Shown here piece after piece: positions 20,050 through 28,652 of a stretch of 64,000 bases of DNA. Source of the stretch: WRAU01 sp964277385 (GTDB lineage: Bacteria > Pseudomonadota > Alphaproteobacteria > WRAU01 > Hepatincolaceae); assembly GCA_964277385.1 (NCBI GenBank), contig OZ195520.1, forward strand, positions 620,001-684,000, read 5' to 3'. Within the stretch, counting starts at the first letter, position 1, and the number at the start of each line of letters is the position of its first letter. The notes under the pieces are model-generated. The model was not told the DNA's origin and did no database searches. It saw nothing but the letters and a program-made list of their open reading frames with translations. The position numbers were made by a program, and so were the translations under genes.

Positions 20050-20661
20050 TTACATTGAAAATGTTATATATCCTTTCATTGCTCCTATCTTTTTAAGAAA
20101 ATCATTACCAACTAATTGAGGGTGATATTCTAAATCTCCTCTAAAATTAGTGTTATGTTGAAAAATAATACCACCTATTGAATTTGGATTATTAGTTATT
20201 AAAGCAAGTGTAGTCATAAAAGTTAAATCAATAATTTCATAATTAGGAGTTGTTAACCAAGCATGTAATTTTAATTTATTAGTTATAGAAATTTGACTGT
20301 TATCATATTTTAACATTCTACAAAGCTCTTTAATTGAAGTATAAAATACAGGTCCTCTATCTACATTAATGTAACCTAATGTATAAACAAGTTGAACTCC
20401 TAATATACCTTCTAAGCCCTCCTTAATCTCATTATGAATTTCAAAACATTTATTACTAATATAATCTGGATTTAATTTACCTAAATTATCTTGAAGAAAC
20501 TGATAAACTTGCTGACGTTTAGTTTCTGTAATTAAATTAGAACTAGAAAATTTTACTTGTGGGACTTCTAAATCCCAATCTCTAGTTCTTTTAAATGCTT
20601 CTTTTAGCTCTTTTTCATATCCTGTTTCTTTTTTAACAAAATTAAAAAGTTTTGATATCAT
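20050..20661 (-). CDS. Hypothetical protein, 203 aa
   Basis: Not recognised. A soluble-looking protein starting MISKLFNFVKKETGYEKELK, with Trp only as TGG and no signal peptide. The middle has a LQDNLGKLNPDYISNKCFEI segment and a possible small alpha/beta fold (GVQLVYTLGYINVDRGPVFY). It has no good neighbour evidence. It lies between a candidate P3 end and the P3 methylase, so it may be cargo of that prophage or a stranded host gene. Confidence 0.6.
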   Translation of the reverse strand: MISKLFNFVKKETGYEKELKEAFKRTRDWDLEVPQVKFSSSNLITETKRQQVYQFLQDNLGKLNPDYISNKCFEIHNEIKEGLEGILGVQLVYTLGYINVDRGPVFYTSIKELCRMLKYDNSQISITNKLKLHAWLTTPNYEIIDLTFMTTLALITNNPNSIGGIIFQHNTNFRGDLEYHPQLVGNDFLKKIGAMKGYITFSM

Positions 20662-20721
20662 GTTTATTTACCTCTAGGTTTTTATTATATTCTTGTAATA
20701 ATTATAATAAAAATTTACAAA

Positions 20722-20750
20722 AAAATAGAGTAAATAATTACTCTATTTTT
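20722..20750. terminator. Bidirectional terminator
   Basis: AAATAGAGTAA/TTACTCTATTT stem with A-run on one side and T-run on the other, 126 bp below the stop of the 102-residue gene. Confidence 0.55.
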
Positions 20751-20876
20751 AGCACATTGCAAGCTATACCTATAGCAGAAAAAATATAATGGGAATTACT
20801 TATTGTATTAATGGCAAAAAAAGAAGGTAATTAATTACTCTCTTTTGTTATAATAACTTACTTAAACTAGCTATAT

Positions 20877-21185
20877 TTATTTGATTCTTTTATTGCGATC
20901 ATAACGATTATTAAATTCAAAACCTAATAATTCATAATCATTTTTAACTTCCCAATACCCTAACCAAACTAATAATGGGTGTTTTTCATTTTCCCCTTCT
21001 GATATCCCCATTCCTATTTCTTGAGCATTCATAATACAATAACCATCATATTCATTATTAAATACTACATCAAATTTATTTTTAATTTTATATAATATAT
21101 CCCATAACTCATCAAAATTAACTATTTTATTGCTATCTATTTTTAAGTAATTACATATTTCTTTAAAGCTATATCTTTCTCTCAT
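20877..21185 (-). CDS. Hypothetical protein, 102 aa
   Basis: Not recognised. It begins MRERYSFKEICNYLKIDSNK, suggesting a short helical N-terminus, and contains LWDILYKIKNKFDVVFNNEY and a Trp-rich LVWLGYWEVKND stretch (all TGG). It may be a small immunity or regulatory protein, but nothing in the sequence shows this. It is followed by a hairpin terminator and preceded by a GC-rich hairpin at about 21252-21286. Confidence 0.55.
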   Translation of the reverse strand: MRERYSFKEICNYLKIDSNKIVNFDELWDILYKIKNKFDVVFNNEYDGYCIMNAQEIGMGISEGENEKHPLLVWLGYWEVKNDYELLGFEFNNRYDRNKRIK

Positions 21186-21297
21186 AATTATTTAAATCCT
21201 TTATTTTTCTACTTCTTATATGAGAACATTACCTTAGCCGTGCGGTTAAGTGTAGCGGAAAGAATATTATTTTCACTTTTCCGCTGCAACCCTTATT

Positions 21298-22170
21298 TTA
21301 CAAGACTTTTTGCAATCTTTTTTCTGCTATAGAATAATATTCTTCTAGTAATTCAAAGCCTATAAACTCCCTTTTCAGCGAATTGCACGCTATGCCAGTA
21401 GTGCCACTACCCATGAATGGATCTAAAACTATTTGATTTTCATTAGTTGTCATTTCTAGCAATCTTTCCATTATTTGAATAGGTTTTACTGTTGGATGTT
21501 TAATATTAAATTCTTCTTTATTATAACCTTGGTGATTATGAGGTTTACAACCCCAAAGAGTAGTTAATTTCTTTTGGTTAAAAAGATAAGCATACCTTGG
21601 AATACGATATTTAGGTGTTTTGTAAATATCATCATTTACTTTGCTTTTATCTTTTGTAATTTGATAAGATGTATCATTTGCTACAACTCTTAAATCTTCT
21701 ATATTCTTACTTTCTTTTAATAGTTTTTTTATTTCACTCATAGCCCTTAAAATATTTTCTTTAGTACTGTAATCTATAAGCTCCTCTTTCTCATGCTCTC
21801 AATCTACAGTTGCTTTATTTAATTTACCCTTCCCTTTTGTAAATATCATAATCTTCTCATGTACTCTTAATGGATAATGATAAGGTGTTGAAAGGCGTCT
21901 CTTATACCATATAATTTCTGCTAAATAATGAAATTTCTCTTGTGCTAAAGTATTCCACTGACTAATTGTAGGTTCTTGTCCAAAGTAAACTAAAAAACCA
22001 TTATCTTTAAGTACTCTATATGAATTTTCTAAGAATGCTTGAAAGTTAAAATGAGTCTCAATCTTATGATCTCATTTTAAACCATAAGGTGGGTCTGTTA
22101 TAATTGCATCTATTGATGCGTCTTGAATATTATTGAATAAAGCCTCTTGGTTACCTAAATGTATTGTCAT
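21298..22170 (-). CDS. Phage DNA methylase (N6-adenine/N4-cytosine type), open only with TGA=Trp
   Basis: 290 residues when TGA is read as Trp at 22072-22074 (K-W-DHK) and 21799-21801 (D-W-EHEKEE). Both positions are TGG in the P1 copy. Motif IV DPPYG stands near residue 28 and the SAM motif DPFMGSGTTG near the C-terminus, which is the beta-class order. It has no frameshift and no TAA or TAG, unlike the P1 and graveyard copies. It is the last gene of the late region, after tail gene D, as in P1. It probably protects or marks phage DNA. Under the standard code it would be split into three pieces. Confidence 0.8.
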
Positions 22171-22230
22171 TGTTTCTCCTTTTATTAATGACTATTAGGC
22201 TCTCTAAGGGGCTCTGATTATATTACAGTA

Positions 22231-23151
22231 CTATATTTTAACTGCTAACAAATTACTAACATAAGTATTATTATACCTATGTATAACCTTTTCTATTCTG
22301 TATGTTCCATTAAATTGGCTATATTTTTCTGTTGTTTTTAAGTTAAAATTAAAGCCAGCTTGTAATTGCGGATTGCCTATTATACTTAAATTAATTCAAC
22401 ACTTCTCTTGTATTTCTTTGTATTTTGAATTTATATAGTCATTTTTAATGCTATTATCTACAACTGTTTCTAATACTAAAAGTGGTTCTTTACCTAGCTT
22501 AGTTATTTCTAATTCTGCTTTTTTTATATTTCAAACATTATAAATAACACCGCTATAATGTTTTTGTGAGCTATCTTGTTTTGTTATACTTAGTATATTA
22601 GCTTCTTCTATTTGTATTTCTTTAGATATATTCTTATTATAAAAAATTAAGTTATTATTTTTTATATTAGCCGTGGCATAGTAAATTTCTGATAATTCAG
22701 CAAGTACTTCTAAGCTTGTTTTATTTTCTTGTAAATAATAATCTACTCGCTTATTCTTAAAAGTATCATCAATTTTTAGTGTTAAATCTAAGTCGCTTGC
22801 TAGAGTTTTTAGAATATCTTCTAATGAAATATTTTTAAATACTCTATTATAAGTTACTCTCCCTCTTGATAAATCTTGAGATATTGCATTAATTGAAATA
22901 ACTGTGCTTGTAGCATCTACCTTTTGGGCTATAAACTCTCCCATTTTATAAATACTATCATTATAACCTATTGCTAACTCTATTGTTGAGTTATTATTAG
23001 GGATTGTAATTATATCATCTGCGTTATTAATATTTAGAGTTAAACTATCTAGTTGCAAACCGATATTATCTTCAATACTAAAAGATAATAATCTATCCGT
23101 TGCATCTTTATTAAACTTACCATTTATAAAAACTTGAGATTTTAATTCCAT
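22231..23151 (-). CDS. P2 gpD-like tail protein, open only with TGA=Trp
   Basis: 306 residues, collinear with the 307-residue P1 protein at 27009 over its whole length. It starts MELKSQVFINGKFNKDATDR and ends NNTY...LAVKI. Two TGA codons interrupt it under the standard code. One is at 22531-22533, where P1 has Trp (NYWNIKEG). The other is at 22396-22398, where P1 has Tyr (EKQYINIS), an aromatic-for-aromatic change. In P2-like phages gpD is a tail protein of the hub region near the baseplate. Its start overlaps the end of gene X. Confidence 0.78.
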
Positions 23152-23345
23152 AATGAAATCCTATCTTGAGGCTCTTTTTGAATATCTGATAATTCTAAGA
23201 TTAACCCTTTCCTTAAAAATATATCTTCTTTATATAAAAATACATTAGCCTCTAATACTAATTCTAAATAACCTAAAGATGAGCCGTAATAATTATAAAT
23301 AATCTCATCTAATGTCTCATCTTCTCTTTTTACTGTATATTGCAT
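23142..23345 (-). CDS. P2 gpX-like tail protein (P3 copy)
   Basis: 67 residues with the LysM-like pattern of tail protein X: MQYTVKREDETLDEIIYNYY, LEANVFLY, GLILELSDI. Its 3' end overlaps the start of D (ATTATGGAAT). The single Trp is TGG, as that codon is part of the overlapping ATG start. It is 75% or more like the P1 copy at 27923 by eye. Confidence 0.85.
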   Translation of the reverse strand: MQYTVKREDETLDEIIYNYYGSSLGYLELVLEANVFLYKEDIFLRKGLILELSDIQKEPQDRISLWN

Positions 23346-23346
23346 A

Positions 23347-23562
23347 TTAACTATACTTATTTATTGTTATACTAAAACTTATCTTCAAAGCGTTTAAACC
23401 TGTTATAAAATCACTACTTGTTTGTCTTATATTTTTAACATATCATACACCTTTACCACTACCTTTTAACTTATTACCTAAACTGTCAATTATATATCAA
23501 GTTTCTCCTGTATTAGCTATATTTTTAAATATAGTAAAATCATTTATTCCACATATAAGTAC
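23347..23562 (-). pseudogene. P2 gpU-like tail protein, C-terminal fragment
   Basis: The C-terminal ~70 residues of the tail terminator protein, ending SDFITGLNALKISFSITI as in P1 (SHFITGLNALKVEFTI). Two TGA codons at 23497-23499 and 23443-23445 fall on the two Trp of the P1 protein (KWHII, EWYID). The N-terminal half is missing because an internal deletion joined this point to the region just after gene F. Confidence 0.75.
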
Positions 23563-23584
23563 TTATTTAGATTTATTATTTAAT

Positions 23585-23674
23585 TAGTAGGTGAGGCAGT
23601 ATACCCCAATAACAGAAGTCTTCTCTAAGATTAATGTTAGACCGAGCGAGTGAGTTACGACACTCCACCTACTA
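23585..23674. ncRNA. Conserved hairpin-bounded element at the 3' end of gene F (P3)
   Basis: TAGTAGGTG (23585-23593) pairs with CACCTACTA (23666-23674), closing a ~70-nt interior with AGGCAGTATACCCC and CCGAGCG. P1 has the same arrangement at 42253-42338 with a different but also perfectly paired stem. In both, the right arm contains the stop codon of F. Compensatory changes argue for a selected RNA or DNA structure; function unknown. Confidence 0.5.
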
Positions 23675-24826
23675 TTTCATATTTTTTGCTTGTTCTTCTG
23701 TTATTCTATAAAAACTACTCATTATTAGCTCGTTATTTTTTGTAATTTTTACCGCTACTAAATAGTACTTTCCATTAATTTGTTTGTAATAAACTTGTTT
23801 AGATTTATTGTAAATTCCAGTATTAATTATCTCTTGTATAAATGAATATTCCTGCAATGTAATATCTGGATGTACTACTTTTTTATTAGCTAATGTTTCT
23901 TCTGTTACTCTTAATACTTTAGGCTTTTTAGTAATCCCTTTATCTACATAAGCAACTGGAACAAAATTATATTGCTTATCTCTAATATGCTTAACTTCTT
24001 TTTGTATTTGCTTAGATTTTTCAAAGAATGATTTAAAATAGTTACTTGCAGTTATACTTTGTATTTGGCTTTCTGCCATTTGTTTAGGTGCTTGTAATAA
24101 TTTATTTTCTAAGTTTTCTGATAATACTCTGTTTCTAAACTTTCCACTATTACTACTTCAAGCAGGGTCTACTCCCTTTAAGTATTTCACCTCTTTACCA
24201 TTTATATCTTTGCTTGAGAAGTCTAATTTTTCAGCCTTAGAAACACCGCCAAGTTTTTCTGCTTGATTTTTAGTAATTTGTGTTACATAACATTTACAAC
24301 CCCAGCCATTAGGAGGCATTGCATAATCTCAAAATGGATCATCAATTGGTCTTATTTTACCAGCCCATAATGCATGCTCTTCTCTATGCTTGCTTGATGG
24401 TCCTAATTCATAAATAAAATACGGTGCAAAATTCTTTGTCTCTTGAGCTCTTTCCCATGTGGCAGATGCTCTTGCACTTCTTTTGTTTGCATCATATATG
24501 GTTTTTAATCTTCTTGGACTTCCAAGTTGTACAAGCTCTTTTTCTCCTGTTTTAGGATTAATAGCTTCTTTTTTACCTCACCAACCTTTGCTCTGTAGAA
24601 TTGGTGTAAGTTCTTTTTTGAATTGAGATAGAGTTTTGCCATTAGATATTGCATCTTCAAGTCCTGACTTTACATCTAATAAAATATCTGCTTCGGTTGA
24701 TTTAGCAATAGAGAATACAGCCCCATGCTCATTATGTAGTATTTCACTCCATTTATATGATGTTACAGGCTGTTTCTTTGCTATAAATTCTACTGATTTA
24801 TTATCTATTGTCATTGTTTTGTACAT
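23672..24826 (-). CDS. Mu gpF-like minor head protein, open only with TGA=Trp
   Basis: 384 residues when TGA is Trp at 24578-24580 (KG-W-W), 24329-24331 (PF-W-DYA) and 24158-24160 (PA-W-SSNSGK). All three align with TGG in the P1 protein at 42332. It contains the phage head morphogenesis signature NPKTGEKE..LGSPRRL, PPNGWGCKCYV and GKFRN. This family helps build the capsid around the portal. It overlaps the end of the upstream gene by 26 bp, and the frame is otherwise unbroken. Confidence 0.82.
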
Positions 24827-25571
24827 TTATATGTGCTATGTTATTAAGACTTTTATTTTTTATTATAGAAAGAAAAGACTTCGGATCAGATAATTCCTCA
24901 AGTACTAATTTTTTTAGATTAGGAAGTTTATCCAAATATGGTAATAACGATCTAATAGTAATAGAAATAATTCCATTATCTACAGAAATTATACTTGCAA
25001 CCTTTTTGATTAATTCCTCTGAGAAATTTCCTGTATTTATTTTCTTAAATATATCATCATATTTTTTAATTCTATTTATATAATCTCTTATATTTTTAGT
25101 GGTATCTGTATAAGTTGTTAAAAGATAAAATAAAATTATTTCAAGAAAAATATTTACTATTTCTTTATCAACACCTCTTACTTCTTTGATATGAACAGCA
25201 TAACGAGATTCACGATTTAAATCTGCCCAAATCGCTTTAATATATTCATTAAAAATTAAATTATTATTGTTATCTTTATTATTCGATATTACTTTACCTA
25301 AACTATCTCCTTTTTTAACTCCTATTTCCCTTTTTAATATAATATTATATTCCATCTCTAAAATAGATCTTAAAGCAAAAATTTTAAATCTATAATTATT
25401 TATGCTACAAGCTTCCAGTAAATCATAAAATATTTCTTCATATTTACTATTAGGAAAGTTTATATTTCTAATACCATAATATTTAGTTTCAAATAAAGCA
25501 ATAAGATTTTCTTTTGAGAATTCATAATTATGATTGCAATTTAAACATATTAATCTTGTTTTATCACTCAT
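24801..25571 (-). CDS. Hypothetical protein in the portal-F slot of P3 (DUF4145/HEPN-like appearance)
   Basis: About 256 residues from ATG 25571 behind AAAGG. The N-terminus has a CxxC knuckle (CLNCNHNYEF). The middle, LLEACSINNYRFKIFALRSI...AIWADLNRESRYAVHIKEVR, looks like the helical HEPN/DUF4145 type, with an R-x-AVH stretch. It occupies the slot between portal and F where P1 carries unrelated genes at 43470 and 44295. It is probably a phage cargo gene; a role in defence or host takeover would be only a guess. Confidence 0.55.
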   Translation of the reverse strand: MSDKTRLICLNCNHNYEFSKENLIALFETKYYGIRNINFPNSKYEEIFYDLLEACSINNYRFKIFALRSILEMEYNIILKREIGVKKGDSLGKVISNNKDNNNNLIFNEYIKAIWADLNRESRYAVHIKEVRGVDKEIVNIFLEIILFYLLTTYTDTTKNIRDYINRIKKYDDIFKKINTGNFSEELIKKVASIISVDNGIISITIRSLLPYLDKLPNLKKLVLEELSDPKSFLSIIKNKSLNNIAHINVQNNDNR

Positions 25572-25597
25572 ACTTTTACCTTTATAATCTATCTTCA

Positions 25598-25759
25598 ATT
25601 TTTATCATGACATTACTAATCCATATGACTTTTTTTTAAGAATAAATCAAATTATAACTTACTTCTTCCTAAAAATCTATTTTTATCATGACATTACTAA
25701 TCCATATGACTTTTTTTTAAGAATAAATCAAATTATAACTTACTTCTTCCTAAAAATCT
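25598..25759. repeat. 81-bp tandem duplication
   Basis: Two nearly exact 81-bp units (25598-25678 and 25679-25759) covering the 3' end of the portal fragment and the space before the next gene. It is a recent local duplication. Confidence 0.85.
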
Positions 25760-25952
25760 TTGTAAACTCTTTTCATGCTGATTTTAGTAGGCTTTTTTCT
25801 AATTTATTTGTATTTAGAGTGGCTTTATTTATATTCTCTAGGGCATCTTCTATATTATCTGAGTTATCTAAAACTTGCATTATATCATCTACAATAGGCG
25901 TCATTATATTTTCTCAATCTTCTAGTTCTTTTTCTACATCAATGTCTATTTG
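25740..25952 (-). pseudogene. Mu gp29-like portal protein, C-terminal fragment interrupted by P1
   Basis: About 70 residues that align with the P1 portal C-terminus (DDIEKLLNDSESIEGAIGK...KASLDTSKLEKSLFKSS), here DDIMQVLDNSDNIEDALENI...NTNKLEKSLLKSA. TGA at 25914-25916 (ED-W-ENI) and 25773-25775 (SA-W-KEF) must be read through to reach its TAA stop. The upstream part is cut off exactly where the P1 tail end begins at 25953. Confidence 0.75.
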
Positions 25953-26045
25953 TGTAGCGGGACAGATTAAACGGGAATTTGAGACAGAAATAGCGGGAAT
26001 GGTTTTTGAATTTTAGATTATTTTGTTTGTCAAGCTTAAAGTTTT
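25953..26045 (+). repeat. P1 tail end (T-end) with transposase-binding motifs
   Basis: TGTAGCGGGACAG, then the motif GGGACAGATTAAACGGGAA and the second copy GAGACAGAAATAGCGGGAA, then TTTGTTTGTCAAGCTTAAAG. It inserts into the portal gene of P3 after ATTTG. It is virtually the same as the end at 18925. Confidence 0.82.
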
Positions 26046-26080
26046 AGAGGTAATATTTTGGTATTACCTCTTTTTATTTT
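26046..26080 (+). terminator. Terminator hairpin just inside the P1 tail end
   Basis: AGAGGTAAT pairs with ATTACCTCT, followed by TTTTTATTTT on the + strand. It faces transcription coming in from the left and may also help end the late operon. Confidence 0.6.
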
Positions 26081-26946
26081 AGCTTGCTAATCTATGTTTA
26101 GATATTTTATAGTATTCTTCTAATAATTCAAAGCCTATAAACTTTCTATTAAGCTTATTACATGCTATTCCTGTTGTCCCTGACCCCATAAATGGATCTA
26201 GCACTATTTGATTTTCACTTGTTGTCATCTCAAGTAGTCTTTCCATTATTTGTATTGGTTTAACCGTTGGATGCTTAACATTAAACTCTTCTTTATTATA
26301 GCCTTGATGATTATGTGGACGGCAACCCCATAGTGTTGTTATTTTCTTTTGATTAAAAAGATAAACATGTCTTGGTATACGATATTTAGGTATTTTATAG
26401 ATATCATCATTAACCTTAGATTTTTCTTTTGTTATTTATTGTGATACATCATTTGCTACTGCCCTTAATTCTTCTATATTTATTACTAGTCTTTAATAAT
26501 TTTTTTATCTCTGACATCGCTCTTAAAACTGTTTCTTTTGTAATATAATCAATAATTTCCTCTTTTTCATGTTCCCAATCTACTGTTGCCTTGTTTAATT
26601 TACCCTTGCCTTTTGTGAATATCATTATCTTTTCATGTACTCTTAATGGATAATGATAAGGTGCTGAATTACCCCTTTTATACCATATTATTTCTTCTAG
26701 ATAGTGGAATTTTTCTTGTGCTAAAGTATTCCAAACACTTATAGTTGGTTCTTGTCCAAAGTAAACAATGAAACCATTGTCTTTAAGTACCCTATATGAA
26801 TTGTGGATAAAATTTGCAAAGTTAAAATGCGTCTCAATTTTATGATCCCATTTTAAACCGTACGGTGGGTCGGTTATTATTGCATCTATTGAATTGTCTT
26901 GAATGTTTTTAAATAAAACTTCTTGATTGCCTAAGTATATTGTCAT
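26079..26946 (-). pseudogene. P1 DNA methylase, frameshifted
   Basis: Starts MTIYLGNQEVLFKNIQDNSI with DPPYGLKWDH and is collinear with the P3 methylase. The frame is lost near 26480 (KTSNKYRRIKGSSK instead of the KESKNIEDLRVV seen in P3). A TAA replaces a Gln codon shortly after. The C-terminal SAM motif region DPFMGSGTTG is still present further on. P1 has therefore lost this modification gene recently. Confidence 0.88.
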
Positions 26947-27008
26947 GTGTTCTCCTTTTATTATGACAAATTAGGCTTTCAAGAAGCTCGTTATTTATTT
27001 TAGCTAAG

Positions 27009-27932
27009 TTATATTTTTACCGCTAAAACTAATGTAAAATAAGTATTGTTATACTTATGTGTAACTTTTTCTATTCTGTATTTACCATTAAACTGGCTAT
27101 ATTGCTCTGTACTGTTAAGAGTAAAACTAAATCCTGCTTGTAAATTTTGATTGCCTTGTTTTAAACTTATGTTTATATACTGTTTTTCTTGAATTTCTTT
27201 ATATTTAGAATTTATATAACTATTTCTAATACTTTCATCTACTGATGATTCTAAAATTAAATAAGGTTCTTCTCCTAGCTTTATATTTTCTAGTTTCCCT
27301 TCTTTTATATTCCAATAATTATATATTACTCCATCATAATATTTACTTGAATCATCTTGTTTAGTTACACTTAAAATATTTTCTATATCTATTTCTAATT
27401 CTTTTGTATTTTCTTTAGAAATAAACACCAAATAGTTGTCTTTAATATTTGCAATGCAATAAAATATCTCTGATAGTTCTGCCAATATTTCTAAACTGGT
27501 TTTATTTTCTTGTAAATAGTATCCTATTTGCTTGGTTTTTAAGTTATTATCTAATTGTAAAGTTAAATCTAAATCACTTGCTAAGGTTTTAAGTACATCA
27601 TCTAAAGACTTATTTTTAAATACTCTATTGTATTTTATTCTACCCTTAGTTAAGTCTTGAGAGATTGCTTTTATAGAAATTAAACTACTACTTGCATCTA
27701 TATTCTGTGCTACAAACTTACCCATTTTATAAAGGTTATCATTATACCCAATAGATATCTCAATTATTGAATTAGTACTTGGAATGGTAATACTATCATC
27801 TGCATTATTTATACTTAATTCTATGCTATCTAACTGAAGACCGCTATTGTCTTCAATTGAAAAATTAAGCAATCTTTCTGTTGCTAGTTCACTAATTTCT
27901 CCATTTATATATACCTTCTTGATTAATTCCAT
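27009..27932 (-). CDS. P2 gpD-like tail protein
   Basis: 307 residues of the phage late control D / tail hub family: INGEISELATERLLNFSIED, KAISQDLTKGRI, ILAELSEIFY. These proteins form the ring joining tail tube and spike (P2 gpD, Mu gp44-type role). It overlaps the 3' end of gene X, and all Trp are TGG. It is the last structural gene of the late operon before the methylase. Confidence 0.85.
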   Translation of the reverse strand: MELIKKVYINGEISELATERLLNFSIEDNSGLQLDSIELSINNADDSITIPSTNSIIEISIGYNDNLYKMGKFVAQNIDASSSLISIKAISQDLTKGRIKYNRVFKNKSLDDVLKTLASDLDLTLQLDNNLKTKQIGYYLQENKTSLEILAELSEIFYCIANIKDNYLVFISKENTKELEIDIENILSVTKQDDSSKYYDGVIYNYWNIKEGKLENIKLGEEPYLILESSVDESIRNSYINSKYKEIQEKQYINISLKQGNQNLQAGFSFTLNSTEQYSQFNGKYRIEKVTHKYNNTYFTLVLAVKI

Positions 27933-28126
27933 AATCTAACTCTATCTTGTGGTTCTTTTTTAATTTCTGGCAATTCAATAACTAAACCTTGCTTTAGATA
28001 AATACCTTGCATATATAAAAATGTATTAGCTTGTAGTACTAATTCTAAATATCCAAAAGATGAGCCATAATTTCTATAAACTATCTCATCCAAAGTTTCA
28101 TTATCTCTTTTTACTTTATACTGCAT
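27923..28126 (-). CDS. P2 gpX-like tail protein
   Basis: 67 residues with the LysM-like layout typical of tail protein X: YKVKRDNETLDEIVYRNYGS, LVLQANTFLY, GLVIELPEI. It sits between U and D, overlapping D by ten bases, as in P2. It is thought to act at the tail-assembly hub. Confidence 0.88.
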   Translation of the reverse strand: MQYKVKRDNETLDEIVYRNYGSSFGYLELVLQANTFLYMQGIYLKQGLVIELPEIKKEPQDRVRLWN

Positions 28127-28127
28127 T

Positions 28128-28649
28128 TTATTTATACTTCTTTAAATTGATTGTAAATTCTACTTTTAATGCATTTAAGCCTGTTATAAAATGAGAACTA
28201 TCTTGTTGTATCCGATCTATATACCATTCTCCTTTGCCTCCTCCCTTGTAATGAATTCCATTTTCTCCTATTATGTGCCATTTTACTCCTTTATTTGCTT
28301 GAAGTTTTAAGTTCGTTAAGCTTTCTACACCTGCTGCAATAATTGGACTATTACTATCTTTACCTACATTTATTTGAGTATAGATAACTCCTTTCAAACT
28401 GATATTATGATTAGTTTTATCAGGCTGGAATGCAACCTCTGTTGATGGTTTATATAATGCTCCAAATAAAAGTCCGCTCATATCTGTAGGCTGTGGCACT
28501 TCCCAGCCATAAGTAATATCTTGTGATAGTCCATTGATATATACATGGTTTTGGTTTAGGGAAAATATAAAACTAAAATCATTATCTTTATTTGCACCTT
28601 CTTGTACTACCTTTAAACAAATTTGGTTTTCTATATGTGATGTACTCAT
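28128..28649 (-). CDS. P2 gpU-like tail completion protein
   Basis: 173 residues. The C-terminal part GEWYIDRIQQDSSHFITGLN and KVEFTINLKKY matches the gpU pattern (FVIESL...R.IEFTMTLKR). The gpU family caps and completes the tail tube. The start ATG lies one base from the upstream TMP stop region, which is operon-typical spacing. Confidence 0.8.
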   Translation of the reverse strand: MSTSHIENQICLKVVQEGANKDNDFSFIFSLNQNHVYINGLSQDITYGWEVPQPTDMSGLLFGALYKPSTEVAFQPDKTNHNISLKGVIYTQINVGKDSNSPIIAAGVESLTNLKLQANKGVKWHIIGENGIHYKGGGKGEWYIDRIQQDSSHFITGLNALKVEFTINLKKYK

Positions 28650-28652
28650 AAC

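Noticed and set aside
24578..24826. Separate 82-residue protein at the start of P3 gene F
   Set aside because: It is the N-terminal piece of F up to the first TGA and continues in frame with conserved F sequence.
21298..25952. P3 genes as ordinary pseudogenes broken by stop codons
   Set aside because: All the stops are TGA, they align with Trp or aromatic positions where P1 can be compared, and no other lesion was found in methylase, D or F. Real decay in this window (graveyard and P1 methylases) shows frameshifts, TAA and TAG instead.
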